Of a stretch of 64,000 nucleotides of DNA, positions 22,076 through 33,125 are shown one piece after another. The stretch's first letter is position 1. The number at the start of each line of letters is the position of its first letter. The notes below the pieces were generated by a model, which was not told the origin of the DNA, did not search any database, and was given only the letters and a program-made list of their open reading frames with translations. The position numbers were made by a program, and so were the translations under genes. This stretch comes from Pararge aegeria (Eukaryota > Arthropoda > Insecta > Lepidoptera > Nymphalidae), in assembly GCF_905163445.1 (NCBI RefSeq), contig NC_053189.1, positions 14,340,001 through 14,404,000 on the forward strand, given 5' to 3'.

Positions 22076-22785
22076 CTGAGGCTTTAATTATGAGTTTATG
22101 ATTTTTACACGAAAAAAGATACTATGTTTATTTCTAAAAGTATATATAATTCATACTCTTTACTCCGATTCCTCAAACTTCAGCTTCCAAGAATGGTACA
22201 GTTCTGCTCCCTATATTGTGTTGTTTCAGCATTATAATCCTTATTTCTAGGACACAAAAGTATGCCGAATAAGCAGGAATTTAAAGTTATACTCCTTCAA
22301 GCGATTATAGTATATCTGCTCTACATAAATACAATCATTACTCACATTGTTGCCCAGTACAGAGCAATCAAGATATGTGAATAAACCGCCGGAATATTTG
22401 TCGTAGCTCTTATGGTCTTCAATGAAACAACGATATCTTAAGTGGTTAGTGGTTAACGAACACGACGTTGTTTGATGTCAAATATTTCCATATTAATATT
22501 ATGTTGCATCTTCAACCCTTGAAATTTCTGTTCCGTTATTGTAAAGGAAATAAATTTCATACAAATATTTAGTGACTGTAGAGGATGTGAAGTCTCAGGG
22601 TTCAATTGTTTTAATGGGTCTCACGGGGCTCAACTTTACGTTCCTTTTTATTCTTGGTGTATATAAATGATCTACCACACCACGACACGCCACTTGTGAC
22701 ATTTTCTTGTATGTAGATTGTGCAACATTAAGACTGATAAAAATAAAGGTAATTGAATGATGATTCGATCATGAGAAAGATTTCG
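22076..22785. other. No recognisable feature
   Basis: No repeat hallmark or coding signal is recognised. Confidence 0.35.
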
Positions 22786-22789
22786 ATTA

Positions 22790-22965
22790 GTGCGTCTTAC
22801 CTGTTATGACCTATGGTGCCGAAACGTGGACACTGTCAGCGAAACTCTACAAACTTCAAGTTGCTTAGCGTGCTATGGAAATATAAAAAAAGCTTAGTGT
22901 TGTTTTTGAGGGAGCCTATGTCCAGCGGTGGATGCATATCAACTGATAATGATGAATATGTGAAA
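22790..22965 (+). pseudogene. L3-type LINE, collapsed C-terminal and 3' fragment
   Basis: The plus strand reads CVLPVMTYGAETWTLSAKLY, a well-known post-RT segment of lepidopteran RTE/Jockey-like LINEs (GAETW core). An in-frame stop follows after KLQVA. About 25 codons later the frame reads GSLCPAVDAYQLIMMN, which is the 3' terminus of such elements. The intervening 150 or so codons are deleted. Confidence 0.7.
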
Positions 22966-23338
22966 GTAACACTTCTACTTAGAAGTCAGTTAATAAGTAC
23001 TAAAATACTTTTTGACTCCACACGTGCGACAGGTATTGCGGAATGGCAGGTTATACTATATGTTTTTAGCGGTGTGAAAAATACTATATTAGCAAATTAT
23101 CTCAAAACATTCGTGCATTCGATGCTGTAATTGAAAGCAGATCGTTTCACATCGTTTCGCGGAGATTGCCTTTTTATGACCCAATTTTTCTCATGCCTCT
23201 TCATTCCCTCGCTCGCTTCATTACTTGATTTAATATTCATTTCTATTTTGAAAAATGGTTTGCCACAAATGCAAATGTTTTTTGTTTGTAGCGGTTTCCT
23301 ACAGGTTCGTCGGTGTACGCCTTATTATATTACGATAT
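22966..23338. other. No recognisable feature
   Basis: Nothing is assigned between the LINE remnant and the next SINE. Confidence 0.35.
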
Positions 23339-23525
23339 TGACAGCCAATTGGCGCAGTGGGTTGCGACCATGCTTTCTAAGACCAAGGGTGTAGGTTCGA
23401 TTCCCACAAAAATGTTAGTGCGATGAACGTGAATGATCTGTATATTATAAGTATTTATGCATATTATTCATAAAAATATTCATATAAACTAGATGTTTGT
23501 ATTGTCGTAGTATTAATTTATTTAT
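23339..23525 (+). mobile_element. SINE A with internal deletion
   Basis: Box A ATTGGCGCAGTGGGTTGCGA, box B GTAGGTTCGATTCCCAC and TATTCATAAAAATATTCATA are present. The GTACCCATAACACAAGC block is missing. Confidence 0.85.
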
Positions 23526-23671
23526 GACAAAGACAATAAACCCATACTCTCAACTATAAACCTCAACCTACCGCGTCGAATCACCTACACTATAATTTCG
23601 TTTGCTCGAAATCTTAGAGCCGTAGAATATGTGATATTCAATGACATTTAACCCTAAAGAAAAAAATATAT

Positions 23672-23882
23672 ACTGCGGCAATACACACATCGCCATCTAG
23701 CCCCAAAGTAAGCAGGTTGTGTTATGGGTACTAAGATGACTGTTTTTTTATGAATGATATACATAAATAGGTACATAGAATATAATCATGCTCAACACAC
23801 AAACATTTTCTAGTAGTGGGAATAGAACCCACGGCCTTGGACTGAGAAAGCACGGGCGCTGCCCACGGCGCCCGTCGGCCCT
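23672..23882 (-). mobile_element. SINE A, nearly full length, inverted to its neighbour
   Basis: On the minus strand the head reads GCGCCGTGGGCAGCGCCCGT and box B GTGGGTTCTATTCCC. The tail ends GATGGCGATGTGTGTATTGC. With 23339-23525 it forms an inverted SINE pair about 145 bp apart. Confidence 0.85.
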
Positions 23883-25496
23883 CAATATAAAACGTTTCGT
23901 TAAAGTCTGTTTAAAAATTACGGTAACGAAGACGCTGCTACCCGATCTCTGTTATATTTATTCTCTTCGAGTAAATACAATCGACCATTCAGACACAATT
24001 ATTATTGTTAAACAGAATGTAGGCACTAAGCTTAGATCGCTTACTATGACAAAGTCCTCAACAGACATACACAAAGTATGTCATATAAAACGGAATATAA
24101 TAATTGAAATGACAAAAGAGAAAATATAACAAAAAATAAAAGAGTCCCGATATATTTCTCATATTAACCGCCTACAAAAACTTTTCAAAAATTTTATTGA
24201 AATACCACAATGACTTTGACGGGAACCGTAAAATGTGAAACAAGAATTTTCATTTAAATTTTTACGGTCCGTGTTCCAACATTCTTAATATTAAAAATGT
24301 TTCTTATACTACTTATAAGGGGTTAAACCCTTGCCCCGCCCATTTAAAATCGTGGTGTAGCGCCAAAATCAGAAACTCGAAATAATGTTAATAATAGGTA
24401 CACGTATTTGTTACATAAGTAATTATATAAATATGAAAACATTCAGGCAACAATAAAAAGCTAAAATAGTTTAGTTCCTTTTCGCTATATGACCGGCAAA
24501 TTCTACAATAATATTTATTCAAAAATTATGTGTATAATAATAGCACGTATGTATAACTTGAGTTATGATATAAATATGAAAACGGGATATTTGTATTATA
24601 AAAGTTATTCATATAATTGAATAATTTTTATTGTAATTTTTTCCTGCAATTTGAGAAAATATATATTTTATAATTTTTTTAAAAGTATATAATAAATCTA
24701 TAACTGACGAGTTATGCATCTGTGACTGAAATTAGTCAAATATTGTCGGTTCTGAAATTTTTAATTGCATTTCAAAAATTTTATTCACGTAATTTTAAAT
24801 TATTATTAGTGTACAAATTGCCCAATGCACAGCAAAAGCCGTCTAATCTATTTAATGAGACACTAGTAACATCTACAGAGCATTATCTACGAGTATAATT
24901 TAACTTGATATTTCGCACATTTATTAACAGCAAGAAAAAATTATACAATTTCGACGGTTCGACCTTTTATTTAAAAAAAACTTCTAAATTATTGGAAGCA
25001 GTCATCTGTAATCAAAGCGGCGTCAACCTCCATTCATAATAAGTATTGAAAAGTCATCAATTTTTCCTTGTCATATATTTCGTTTTCCATCACACCGAGC
25101 AGAATTACAATTTTCCATACAAATTCATTTGCTGATTTTTTCATCAATGCTTACAGACAGTTCGAAATTTCCTACTGGTTCTCTTTGTAACTTGCTTTAA
25201 GAATAATATAACCGACTTTCAATTTCGCGTACATTATCCTACTAGTCAAGCCCTTTCCTTTGATACCCATATCGAGGGAGTTGTGAAGGAAAAAAATGTA
25301 ATTCTACATTTTGTTGTTGCGGCCATCTCGGATTAAAATTTTTCATAGTTTATATTATTCTTCTAGTAGAGCCCCTTAATTTCATATACATATTGAAAGT
25401 GTTGTAAAAAAATGTCTAAACCACAATTTGCGACGGCTATCTTGGAAACATTTTAACTTAACAGTAAGAACACTAATTCACCTTTCGGCCGCTACT
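23883..25496. other. Long AT-rich stretch without recognised features
   Basis: It shows no repeat hallmark, no tRNA-like box and no open frame with protein-like composition. It is probably intron or intergenic DNA. Confidence 0.4.
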
Positions 25497-25612
25497 ATGC
25501 CACACACACAATCAAACACCACACCACACACACACAAACACCACACCAAACACACACAACCACACCACACCACACACACACATACACACACATACGCACA
25601 GTCCCACACACG
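25497..25612. repeat. (CA)n-rich microsatellite
   Basis: Interrupted ACACAC/ACCACAC repeats cover about 115 bp. The plus-strand ORF over it (HTHTHT) is a repeat artefact. Confidence 0.95.
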
Positions 25613-25779
25613 AACTTATAACACCCCGGTTTTAAATCAATCGGGAGTTCAAAAGGAGGTTGTCATATTGAAAATTCATTCATACTGGACCTTGGACCCT
25701 AATTTATCATAGGGAAACCTCGAATCCTTGTAGGAGCTGTGTATTGATAGAAGTATATTTATTTATCATACTCTTTATT

Positions 25780-25900
25780 ATTACGCAAAAAAATTTAGAC
25801 CGAAAAAGAAAAGCAGTATCCTAAAGTAGTACACACAAAATGTAGCCTTTTCGCTTAGCAGCGATCTCTGCCAGGCAAACTAATAGGCTTAGGAAAACTA
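25780..25900 (-). mobile_element. L7 LINE 3' UTR, diverged
   Basis: On the minus strand, TTTGCCTGGCAGAGATCGCT is followed by AAGCGAAAAGGCTACA, matching the L7 GAGATCGCT...GATAAGGCC hallmark. The coding part is absent. Confidence 0.5.
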
Positions 25901-26084
25901 ATTACTACATCCATTTTATACCATTCGCTATAGCAGCTAGAAAGGTATCTAGTAGTTTTAACATTTTACTTGGCATTGACTCCGAAATGTTGTAGTAAAT
26001 ATTTATTTTTATACTTTTTAGTTGGTACAGATTTATGGAACGGAGAAAGCTCTCTTCTTCTCTTACCATCTACTGTGATTACCA

Positions 26085-26165
26085 ACTTTTTCCTTCCGTC
26101 AGGAGAGGCCTTATGTCCAGCAGTGGACTGTTATGGACTCTTGATGATATATTACATTCCTTGCC
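26085..26165 (+). mobile_element. LINE 3' terminus (L3/L8 type)
   Basis: It reads GAGAGGCCTTATGTCCAGCA followed by GTGGACTGTTATGG, the standard last segment of these LINEs. The upstream part is missing. Confidence 0.55.
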
Positions 26166-27044
26166 AAAGTCGTTTTCTCTTTGGTTAATATATTTTTTCG
26201 CTTTACTGGCATCGAAAGCTTAAGGTATTTTAAATTTATATATTTTATATACTAACCTTACTACGTGACTAAACTTTGTCAGCCAAGACTCAAGAGATGC
26301 GACTTCAATTCAATCCATAGTTGTACTTAGTAGGTTAGGTTCTAGGTATCAGTTTCACTTCATTGGTATTCATACATCGTCGTGGGAATGCACTGGTCGA
26401 GGATGCGCTTACTGAATATTCCTGTCTTTCAGGATGGAAATTCGATTTACAATTTTTTATTTCGAAGTCAACCGATTTATTTATAGTTACGGTTTTATAA
26501 CACGTTATTTTACTTTGCTTTCATAACACAAAAGCGAAACGTAAATATTATTTAAACGAGCTAACATGAAATGATGAATATCTATTAAAGGTATCGTAAT
26601 TACTGAATATGGATTACTAAAATACTTAGTTAGCGAATGTATTGTGGCGGTTACCATCCTAAAAACGGTCACTTGTAAACTCAAGACTTTTTTTTTCATA
26701 GTTTATGTATATTTAATTACAGTAAATAAGTGCCATTTTGTTGAAAATCCCGTTGCTGTAGAAATGTTGGGACTTCTGATCAAAAAAATGCGACATGTAG
26801 TTTTGGCGGTCCTCTCTTTAAACTTTATATCAGTTTTTTCAAATTATGTTTTGCCATTGTACACATGAGACTTCGCACGACTATCATGCCTGGTGCATAG
26901 CAATCATGAGGCCAAAATTGAGGAGCACTTGTCTGAAAAAAGCATCTTCAAATTCAAAAACACCTTTCAAAGCGGCTTTTTCCATACTTATCATAGGTCT
27001 ATCGTTTGTAGCCTCCTACGTTATATTCGAGTGACGATTATCTT
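26166..27044. other. No recognisable feature
   Basis: Several short ORFs occur, but none has domain-like content. Confidence 0.35.
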
Positions 27045-27097
27045 TGTGAATTCCTGACATATGCGAGTTTTTTTCTCGCACATGTCAGAAATTCGCA
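27045..27097. repeat. Hairpin, about 23-bp arms, T7 loop
   Basis: CTGACATATGCGAG lies in the left arm and CTCGCACATGTCAG in the right arm (one mismatch over this core), separated by seven T. Flanking GTGAATT/AATTCGC partly extends the stem. Confidence 0.75.
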
Positions 27098-27499
27098 AAA
27101 AATATATAGTAGAAAACCCGATGCTAATAGGAACCCATTGGCTTCGAGTTTTCTTAGAGCGAGTATAAGCCACCAGCGCCGACGTTCTCTTTGTTCTACA
27201 ATGGATAGTCTGGAGAAATAACTTTGTAGCCTTAGATACGCCGGTAATATAATTAAATATAGAAATAATATATATCTACTACACGACGCGTTCATCTGGT
27301 AAACGATGAAGACAAAATGATAAAACTAAGTGTAACTTCTTTCTGTATTCAGACATTTCATTTTTCGTTCATTCGAAGCGTAAATGACGCCGAACGCCCG
27401 AACACAACATCGTTAGCTGTATGCACACGGTACACTTCTACATAAAATTTGTGATTTTTGCAAAGAGATAGTTAGTAGAAGAACCGAAGAGTGACATCA
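27098..27499. other. No recognisable feature
   Basis: No family or gene is recognised. Confidence 0.35.
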
Positions 27500-27707
27500 C
27501 CATGTTGAAGGGTTAAGGCCGTTCACCACGCTGGCCCAGTGCAGATTGGTGAACTTCACACGCCTTTGAGAACATTATGGAGACTCTCAGTAATGCAACC
27601 TGCATAACCACACGATATTTTAATTCAACGTGGAAGCAAGAGATATTTTAATTGCTTAAAACGCACATAACTTAGTAAGAGTAGTAAGAGCTGGGATTAG
27701 AACAGAA
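27500..27707 (-). mobile_element. SINE B, head-truncated
   Basis: The minus strand keeps TAATTCCAGCTCTTACTACT-like remnants of the CCCAGC...CACCT segment, the TTAAAATATCTCTTGCTTCC block, and CGTGGTGAACGGCCTTAACC. The tRNA head beyond the B box is gone. Confidence 0.8.
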
Positions 27708-28555
27708 ACAGTGTAACACTTTTATTATACTACAAAAATAATACCGTTCAAAAAAAGGTTGTGCAAAATCTTTATTCGCAATGAAAAATTATAATTTAAC
27801 GCTTTACTTGATGTAAATCTTTTAGGCGTTTTATTTGAGACCCCCATAAACCTCAAGAACAGCTTTGACATAAAATTTGTCAAACGTCAAGAGTCAAGAG
27901 CCGGCATCCAGTCTTGAGGTCACAATGCACCCTTAAGGCAAAGTTAAATAGGTTCCCTCTTGAGGACCCATAGAGTCGGGTCGCGATAGCCAGGTCAAGA
28001 GCGGTCTCGATAAAATGCTTTGTCCATCCTGTACTAGTTATGAAATTGTATACAAAGGTTCCATACAAATATGTTTTGAACATACCCACTGGACTTAAAA
28101 TCATTTTCATCTACAAATTAGCACTTTTATTTATACCAAAACAATAAATAACTGGGAAAGTACTGCTAGCCTCGCATAACCACACCGTTTTCCTCGACCG
28201 AGTGTTATGCGTCAGGCATTTTCTCTTTCAACGAAACAATCAATTTCTTTCTACAATGTATTATTTATATTGATCAATAGGTATATTTTCATTCGAAATT
28301 CAACATTAAATACCTTTTTCTATTGTTAGTTAATATTTTTCTACAAACGTAGAATAAGGCGAAAATAATATTTATGAAAAGATTTTATCTTGTTACGCCA
28401 AAGAAGTATAACTTCTAACGCGTGTACATATATGCACACCCTTTTTTTCTATCTTGCTGTAGATGAGAGCGGATAAACAGTTTCGGATACTAGGCTGAAT
28501 ACAGGATTTAGGAATATTTAGTGGCCTAAAGTGCAACTGCTGGTACGAGCACTTA
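27708..28555. other. No recognisable feature
   Basis: A 76-codon minus ORF at 27880-28110 has no recognised domain. Confidence 0.35.
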
Positions 28556-28720
28556 AGATTAAGTTACATTCAGTAATGAACATCTAATGAGGCGAGCTTA
28601 TCCAGCCGGTTTTACGTCTCCCGCAATGGCCCATTAGAGGTATAAATGCCTATAATAAATATAAAAAGGGACTGCGAATGTCCCTTGGTACTTGCCAGAT
28701 GAATGGCTGATGCACGGCAG
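28556..28720. promoter_or_regulatory. Possible conserved non-coding block
   Basis: This is non-repetitive sequence with clustered homeodomain-type cores (CTAATGAG, CCCATTAG) and a TTTTACG core of the Caudal/Abd-B type, around CCGGTTTTACGTCTCCCGCA. The motif clustering is seen; regulatory function is inferred. Confidence 0.2.
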
Positions 28721-28807
28721 TATTTTATGTAATGCGGAACATCAAGCTTCTTTTACCCCACTACGGCAAATCACCGCTGTTTCGTCGAGGACCTAAAAAA
28801 GAAAATT

Positions 28808-29058
28808 ACGGCCCATTGGCGCAGTGGGTGAACCTGCTTTCTGAGACCCAGCGTGTGGGTTCGATTCCCACAACCAGAAAATGTTTGTGTTTCTTGACTG
28901 TTTTTCAGTGTCTGGGTATTTATTTGTATATGTTATCAATATATATAATGTATATTTATTATCAAATATATTCATCAGTCATCTTAGTACCCATAACATA
29001 AGCTACGCTCACTTTGAGGCTAGATGGCGATATGTGTATTTTCGTAGTATAAAAAAAA
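28808..29058 (+). mobile_element. SINE A, full length
   Basis: It runs from ACGGCCCATTGGCGCAGTGG, with box B TGTGGGTTCGATTCCC, through TTTTTCAGTGTCTGGGTAT and ATTCATCAGTCATCTTAGTA to an A-rich end. It is a good reference copy. Confidence 0.95.
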
Positions 29059-29121
29059 CCTCCTAGAAAGACCACGAGAAAACCTAGTTTCTATTATTAT
29101 TCACCGCGTGCATGTGTTAAA

Positions 29122-29300
29122 GTTTTTTAGCTCTTTACTGCAATCACACTTATTGGTATGTGATGTTGCAGTATATGATGTCAATCGGCTAACTTCTTCT
29201 TATCTTCTTCTAACTATATTACTGGACTGCTTAATTTCTTGGCGGCACGTCATTGACGGTAGGGTGGTTACAAGCCACGGCTAAATCCTCCTCACCAGAC
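29122..29300 (-). mobile_element. SINE C, head-truncated
   Basis: The tail CTTTACTGCAATCACACTTA, the GGCGGCACGTCATTGACGGT part and CCACGGCTAAATCCTCCTCA are present. It stops at the CAGACC segment, just before a truncated SINE B. Confidence 0.8.
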
Positions 29301-29347
29301 ATTTCCCCAATCATCCAAGTACACCAACCAACCAACCAATCAACGCG

Positions 29348-29605
29348 CACAGCGTTTAAAGTAATTAAAATATCACTTGCTTCAACAGAGAAGGAAAACA
29401 TCGTGAAGAAAACTGCATGCCTTATAGTTCTACATAGTGTTCTCAAAGGTGTGTGAAGTCCGCCAATCCGCACTGGTCTAGCGTGGCGGACTACGGCCTT
29501 AACCCCTTATTCTTGTGAGAGGAGACTCGTGACTCGACTCAATCCATTACCGGGCCACTACAGGGGTAGTGGCCCGGTAATGGATTGATATGATGATGAT
29601 GATGT
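29348..29605 (+). mobile_element. SINE B, head-truncated, with fold-back in its tail
   Basis: It starts in the GCGTTTAAAGTAATTAAAAT segment and has GAAGGAAAACATCGTGAAGA and CGTGGCGGACTACGGCCTTA. Its tail, normally a single GTAGTGGGCCGGTAATGG, is present as a palindrome (next entry) before the (GAT)n end. Confidence 0.9.
29541..29586. repeat. Perfect palindrome, 21-bp arms, 4-nt loop
   Basis: AATCCATTACCGGGCCACTA begins the left arm (29541-29561). The loop is AGGG, and the right arm at 29566-29586 is exactly complementary. The right arm is the normal SINE B tail; the left arm is an inverted copy. Confidence 0.95.
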
Positions 29606-30097
29606 ATACGTTTACCAAACAATAAAATTTTTCTTCTTTCTTGATTTAATCTCGGCTGTTTTAGCTCCATACATTCCACGTTCGTTTAACTTCAAAAAGC
29701 ACTGAAAAGCTACTGAGAGATAAACATTCTGAACATTCGAATCCAATTTACGATTTCCGACAAAGTACCCTTTTTTTTTCAGTCCACGCGGTATATTTTA
29801 AGCTCTGCGTGTGCCTTTGCTTCGTTAGGGTGGGCAAACAATGCAACCGTCGGCATTCGCCTAAAAATCCACAAAGTTATTGATTACAGAGAGGACAGTG
29901 CACACAGAAAAATTCGGGATTTTCTCCCGATAGGCTTGCTGGCTTATCCATATACATTGGCTTACTAGTTTTTAGTTCCAGATATTGATAGCACACTGCC
30001 GCTAAGATCGCAAAGGGCGCAAAAACTGCAGTTACCGCACATGCCGAACATTTCAGTAATGTAATGTTTCTAACTTACAACGTCAGCCCTAAACAAT
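29606..30097. other. Unrecognised; part may be conserved non-coding DNA
   Basis: At 29770-29960 the sequence is more complex, with CpGs (CAGTCCACGCGG, CAACCGTCGGCATTCGC) and an ACAATG core. No repeat hallmark is present and no ORF is convincing. Confidence 0.3.
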
Positions 30098-30240
30098 CCT
30101 AATCCATACTAATATTTTAAATGTCAAAATGTGTTTGTCCTTACTTTACGCCCTAACTAAGCAACCAGTACTTGATTTTACAATACAATTGACTGAAAGG
30201 TGGAAAGTAACATAGGCTACTTTTTATATATAAAAAAAAA
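30098..30240 (+). mobile_element. Helitron-like repeat fragment
   Basis: Hallmarks are AATGTGTTTGTCCTTACTTT and ACGCCCTAACTAAGCAACCA, then AACATAGGCTACTTTTTAT. Related fragments lie at 38930 and 51170. Confidence 0.6.
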
Positions 30241-30835
30241 ATAACCAAAAATTATTAATGTGGAAGAAGTGCGCCGGCTTCAAGCAGTAAAACATAAAAG
30301 ATTACATGAATGATAATAACGAAAAAGGGTAAAATAATCTAACTAAGCTAAAACTAGGCAAACTCTCTTTTTTATGTTAAGTTTAGTTTTGAGCTTCTGC
30401 TTCTGTCCTTACTGAAAGCATTTGAACCCCTAATAACTGAAGTAAATAAATATTGTAAATAATCACCATTCACATCGCCTCACTTCAGTGTAAAAATATG
30501 CACTTTAGGCAGAATTGCCCCCTCGCGATTCTTGCGGCAATGTGCGATTAACGTTCACCACGCTGCAGCATTTCAATGCAACATACAGGATTTTGTATCC
30601 GTCAATTTTTGGCGCATATCTATAGTTTCACTAAAAATTTCGTTTTAAAAATAACTATTTCGTAAATCCATAGTACTAAAACATATTATAAATACGAAAA
30701 AAGCCCAAATTAAAAGATTTCTTTAATTAATATCTTCAAATATTAAAAAAAAACTTGTTTGTGAAGTGTATACTTTCGAGGATAATTATAATGAAATCAT
30801 AAATACAGCCTATAATGGGATATCCATTATGGATC
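30241..30835. other. No gene recognised
   Basis: A CpG-containing patch at 30510-30590 (CCCTCGCGATTCTTGCGGCA) is not repetitive within the window. Otherwise nothing is assigned. Confidence 0.3.
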
Positions 30836-31020
30836 CACAGAATTAAGAACATACAAACACCGTGTACATGACTAATAATAAAGCATCAAAAACCACTCCA
30901 CTTTAGTAGTGTTTCTCGAACAGGCAGTTAGTCACTTCTTTCCATTTAGCAGCAGTTGATAGTAATTATTTTACCTTTAATATTCTCAACGTTTACCATA
31001 AAATAGGGAAAATGGGAATA

Positions 31021-31482
31021 TTTTTTTTATAAGTTAGCCCTTGACTACAATATCAGCTGATGGTAAGTGATGATGCAGTCTAAGATTGTAATTTTCCCGG
31101 CTAAGTTTGTTGTGGGCTCTTCTTAGACCAGGGCGCGTTTGGAACCCTCGTAGCTTTAGATTTAAGTTGGCGAACGAAGTTATCACCATCCCCTTACAAT
31201 TATGTAAACAAACATGTATGAACGCTTCGTAAGTGCCTGTGATAGGCCTACATGAATAAAGAAATTTTGAATTTGAATTTGCAGCGGTATAACCTATTAG
31301 GGAGCATGGTAGTCATACCCCTAATCGATCGGTTTCCACGCGACATCACACCAGAAAACTAAATCGCTTATCTACTACTAACTAAATCGAAATTATAAAT
31401 TTCCAGAATGTCCCTGTCGTAAATCGAAACTGAGACCTCCTGCTTAAATTTACAGCGATCACCTTTGCGCTAGGAAGATCGT
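31021..31482 (-). mobile_element. SINE C nested in M1, itself split by L1
   Basis: The tail half is 31021-31090 (TTAGCCCTTGACTACAATAT ... AGTCTAAGATTG). The head half is 31281-31482 (ATAACCTATTAGGGAGCATG ... CACCTTTGCGCTAGGAAGAT). The two rejoin at the GATGGTAGCGGG position of the family consensus. Confidence 0.9.
31091..31280 (+). mobile_element. L1 LINE 3' UTR nested in SINE C
   Basis: It runs from CCCGGCTAAGTTTGTTGTGG through TAAGTTGGCGAACGAAGTTA to ATGAATAAAGAAATTTTGAA and a TTTGAATTT tail. This is a 5'-truncated insertion of about 190 bp. Confidence 0.9.
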
Positions 31483-31598
31483 CAAAAACATTCCACGGGT
31501 GTGAAGTAAGACGAGCGCGACCGACCGACTGGTTTTGGACACAATGCACTGCATGGAATAATGGCTGAATGAGGGTTCTGTATTTTCTTAATTCTGTA

Positions 31599-31988
31599 TA
31601 AGAATCAAAATAATTATGTGAATAGACTGGATATTACAAAAGTCTTTTAATTTATTTAATTGAACGCTTTTTAAACGATATCGCATGACTAGATTTCGAT
31701 TTAATTTGTATAACGAGATAATTATGAAGTTCAATGTAACAAATGTTAACTTTTGTAAATTACAATGTTAATTCAATCATTCTCAGCCTATTGCGGGCCC
31801 ACAGCTGGGCACAGACCTCTTCTTTCATAGCGATATGAAAGCCATAGACAAAAATAAAAAAAAATGCATTTTTACATTTTATTGCTTATTTCTAACAACT
31901 TAAAGTTATCTTTTTACAAAAATCTTTAATTCACAGACATGGCTCGTCTACGATTATATTATATGTATAGATAGATAAAGATAGATAA
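31599..31988. other. No gene recognised
   Basis: A short LINE-end-like GCGGGCCCACAGCTGGGCAC lies near 31794. The rest is unassigned. Confidence 0.35.
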
Positions 31989-32065
31989 TCAATTAAAATA
32001 TCACTTGCTTTAACGTTAAGGAATGCTGTATGCCTTAGAATTTTCTGGTGAAAAGCTTGTGTAAC
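31989..32065 (+). mobile_element. SINE B middle fragment
   Basis: CAATTAAAATATCACTTGCT is followed by a worn ATGCCTTAGAATTTTC segment. Head and tail are both lost. Confidence 0.65.
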
Positions 32066-32581
32066 AGATCTAGGAACTCAGACTACTTTTTTTTTAAACG
32101 TTATATCTTTTAACTGATGGTAGACGAAACAGATTAAAACGCACATTAAATGGAGAAAGTAATACAAATTTAACCAAATGTTATAAATTAGATCACTTCT
32201 GCAACGCTAGACAGTTTTTTTTAAATGGGCTATAAATATAATTGGTTAAGAAACTAAGGAAGAATAATGTCTTAATAGCACAGGGTTCGCTTGGGGCGCT
32301 GGGGAATCGCTGAGCGCTGCGAAGTTTCGACTTTGTCACTCACTTGTCTTCGGCAGACTGTCCCTGCATTAGCATTTAAATTGATGGCTTATATTTAAGC
32401 CGTTTTTGTCACCATCTACAATTTGGTTAAGTCGCCCCTTAATATTCTTCTATTAATAGCCTGTCACACGACTTACGCCAACGAAATTAAAAATCAATAG
32501 TGATTATTGTAACCTTCTTTTACATTCACTTCACACTATATTATTGTAACTTTCGGTTAATCGGGATTGTACGAAATCGAA
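32066..32581. other. No gene recognised
   Basis: A GC-richer patch at 32280-32350 (GGGGCGCTGGGGAATCGCTG) is unassigned. Confidence 0.3.
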
Positions 32582-33125
32582 ATTTATTTATTTATTTCAT
32601 TTTATTTTATTTTATTTATTAGGGATAACAGACAGTCATGCATGCACAAAAATTTTCAAAAAAGACATCTAAAAATAAAAAAAGCATTAGCACAAATCCC
32701 ACATCATTGTCGACGAATTACTAAACTTATATAAAAAAATTGGGCTACACAAAAATTTAAAAAGAAATTTAATTTATTACAAAAATAATAAAATTATAAT
32801 GCAAACTACTAAGTAATATGACTTATTATTTAATTTTTTTATATTTCAGATGGCTTATTACCAACTTCTTGAAATTACTTACACCAGTTGCATGAATGTC
32901 AACGTCGCCAAAGTGTTCGTTATACATCTGTGTCATTCTAAACATTGATGAGCGTTTACCTACATTAGTGCGGCATTTTGTTGTAGCATAAATCTGATAT
33001 GCTCTGCAACTACGTATAGAAGTTCTAAATGGCACACGGTAGCAGAGCTTACGAGTCAAAGCGATGCAGTCATATTTGTTGTGACACAGATCATACAAGA
33101 ACGAAGAAGGAATTTGTCTCTATAA
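32582..33125 (-). pseudogene. L6 LINE, C-terminal coding remnant plus 3' UTR
   Basis: The minus-strand frame at about 33122-32826 encodes QIPSSFLYDLCHNKYDCIAL, then YRVPFRTSIRSCRAYQIYA, KCRTNVGKRSSMFRMTQMYN and a stop. The KCRTN-x-GKRS-x-FRM-x-x-x-YN order is one I associate with the extreme C-terminus, beyond the RT domain, of insect Jockey-like LINEs. A 3' UTR of about 240 bp leads to an (AAAT)n-type tail at 32582-32620. The copy is cut off 5' of residue 1 of this stretch by an in-frame stop and unrelated DNA. It has one clean frame, so it may be a fairly young 5'-truncated insertion. Confidence 0.65.

Larger units (their letters stand above)
30836..31598 (+). mobile_element. M1 MITE, copy b, interrupted by SINE C and L1
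   Basis: The left part is 30836-31020, starting CACAGAATTAAGAACATACA. The right part is about 31483-31598, ending with TTCTTAATTCTGTA. The flanks TATGGATC and TAAGAATC agree at 6 of 8 positions, as a worn 8-bp target duplication would. The middle is a nested SINE C. Confidence 0.85.

Noticed and set aside
25428..25712. Plus-strand ORF rich in His and Thr
   Set aside because: It is the translation of a CA-rich microsatellite and has no real protein composition.
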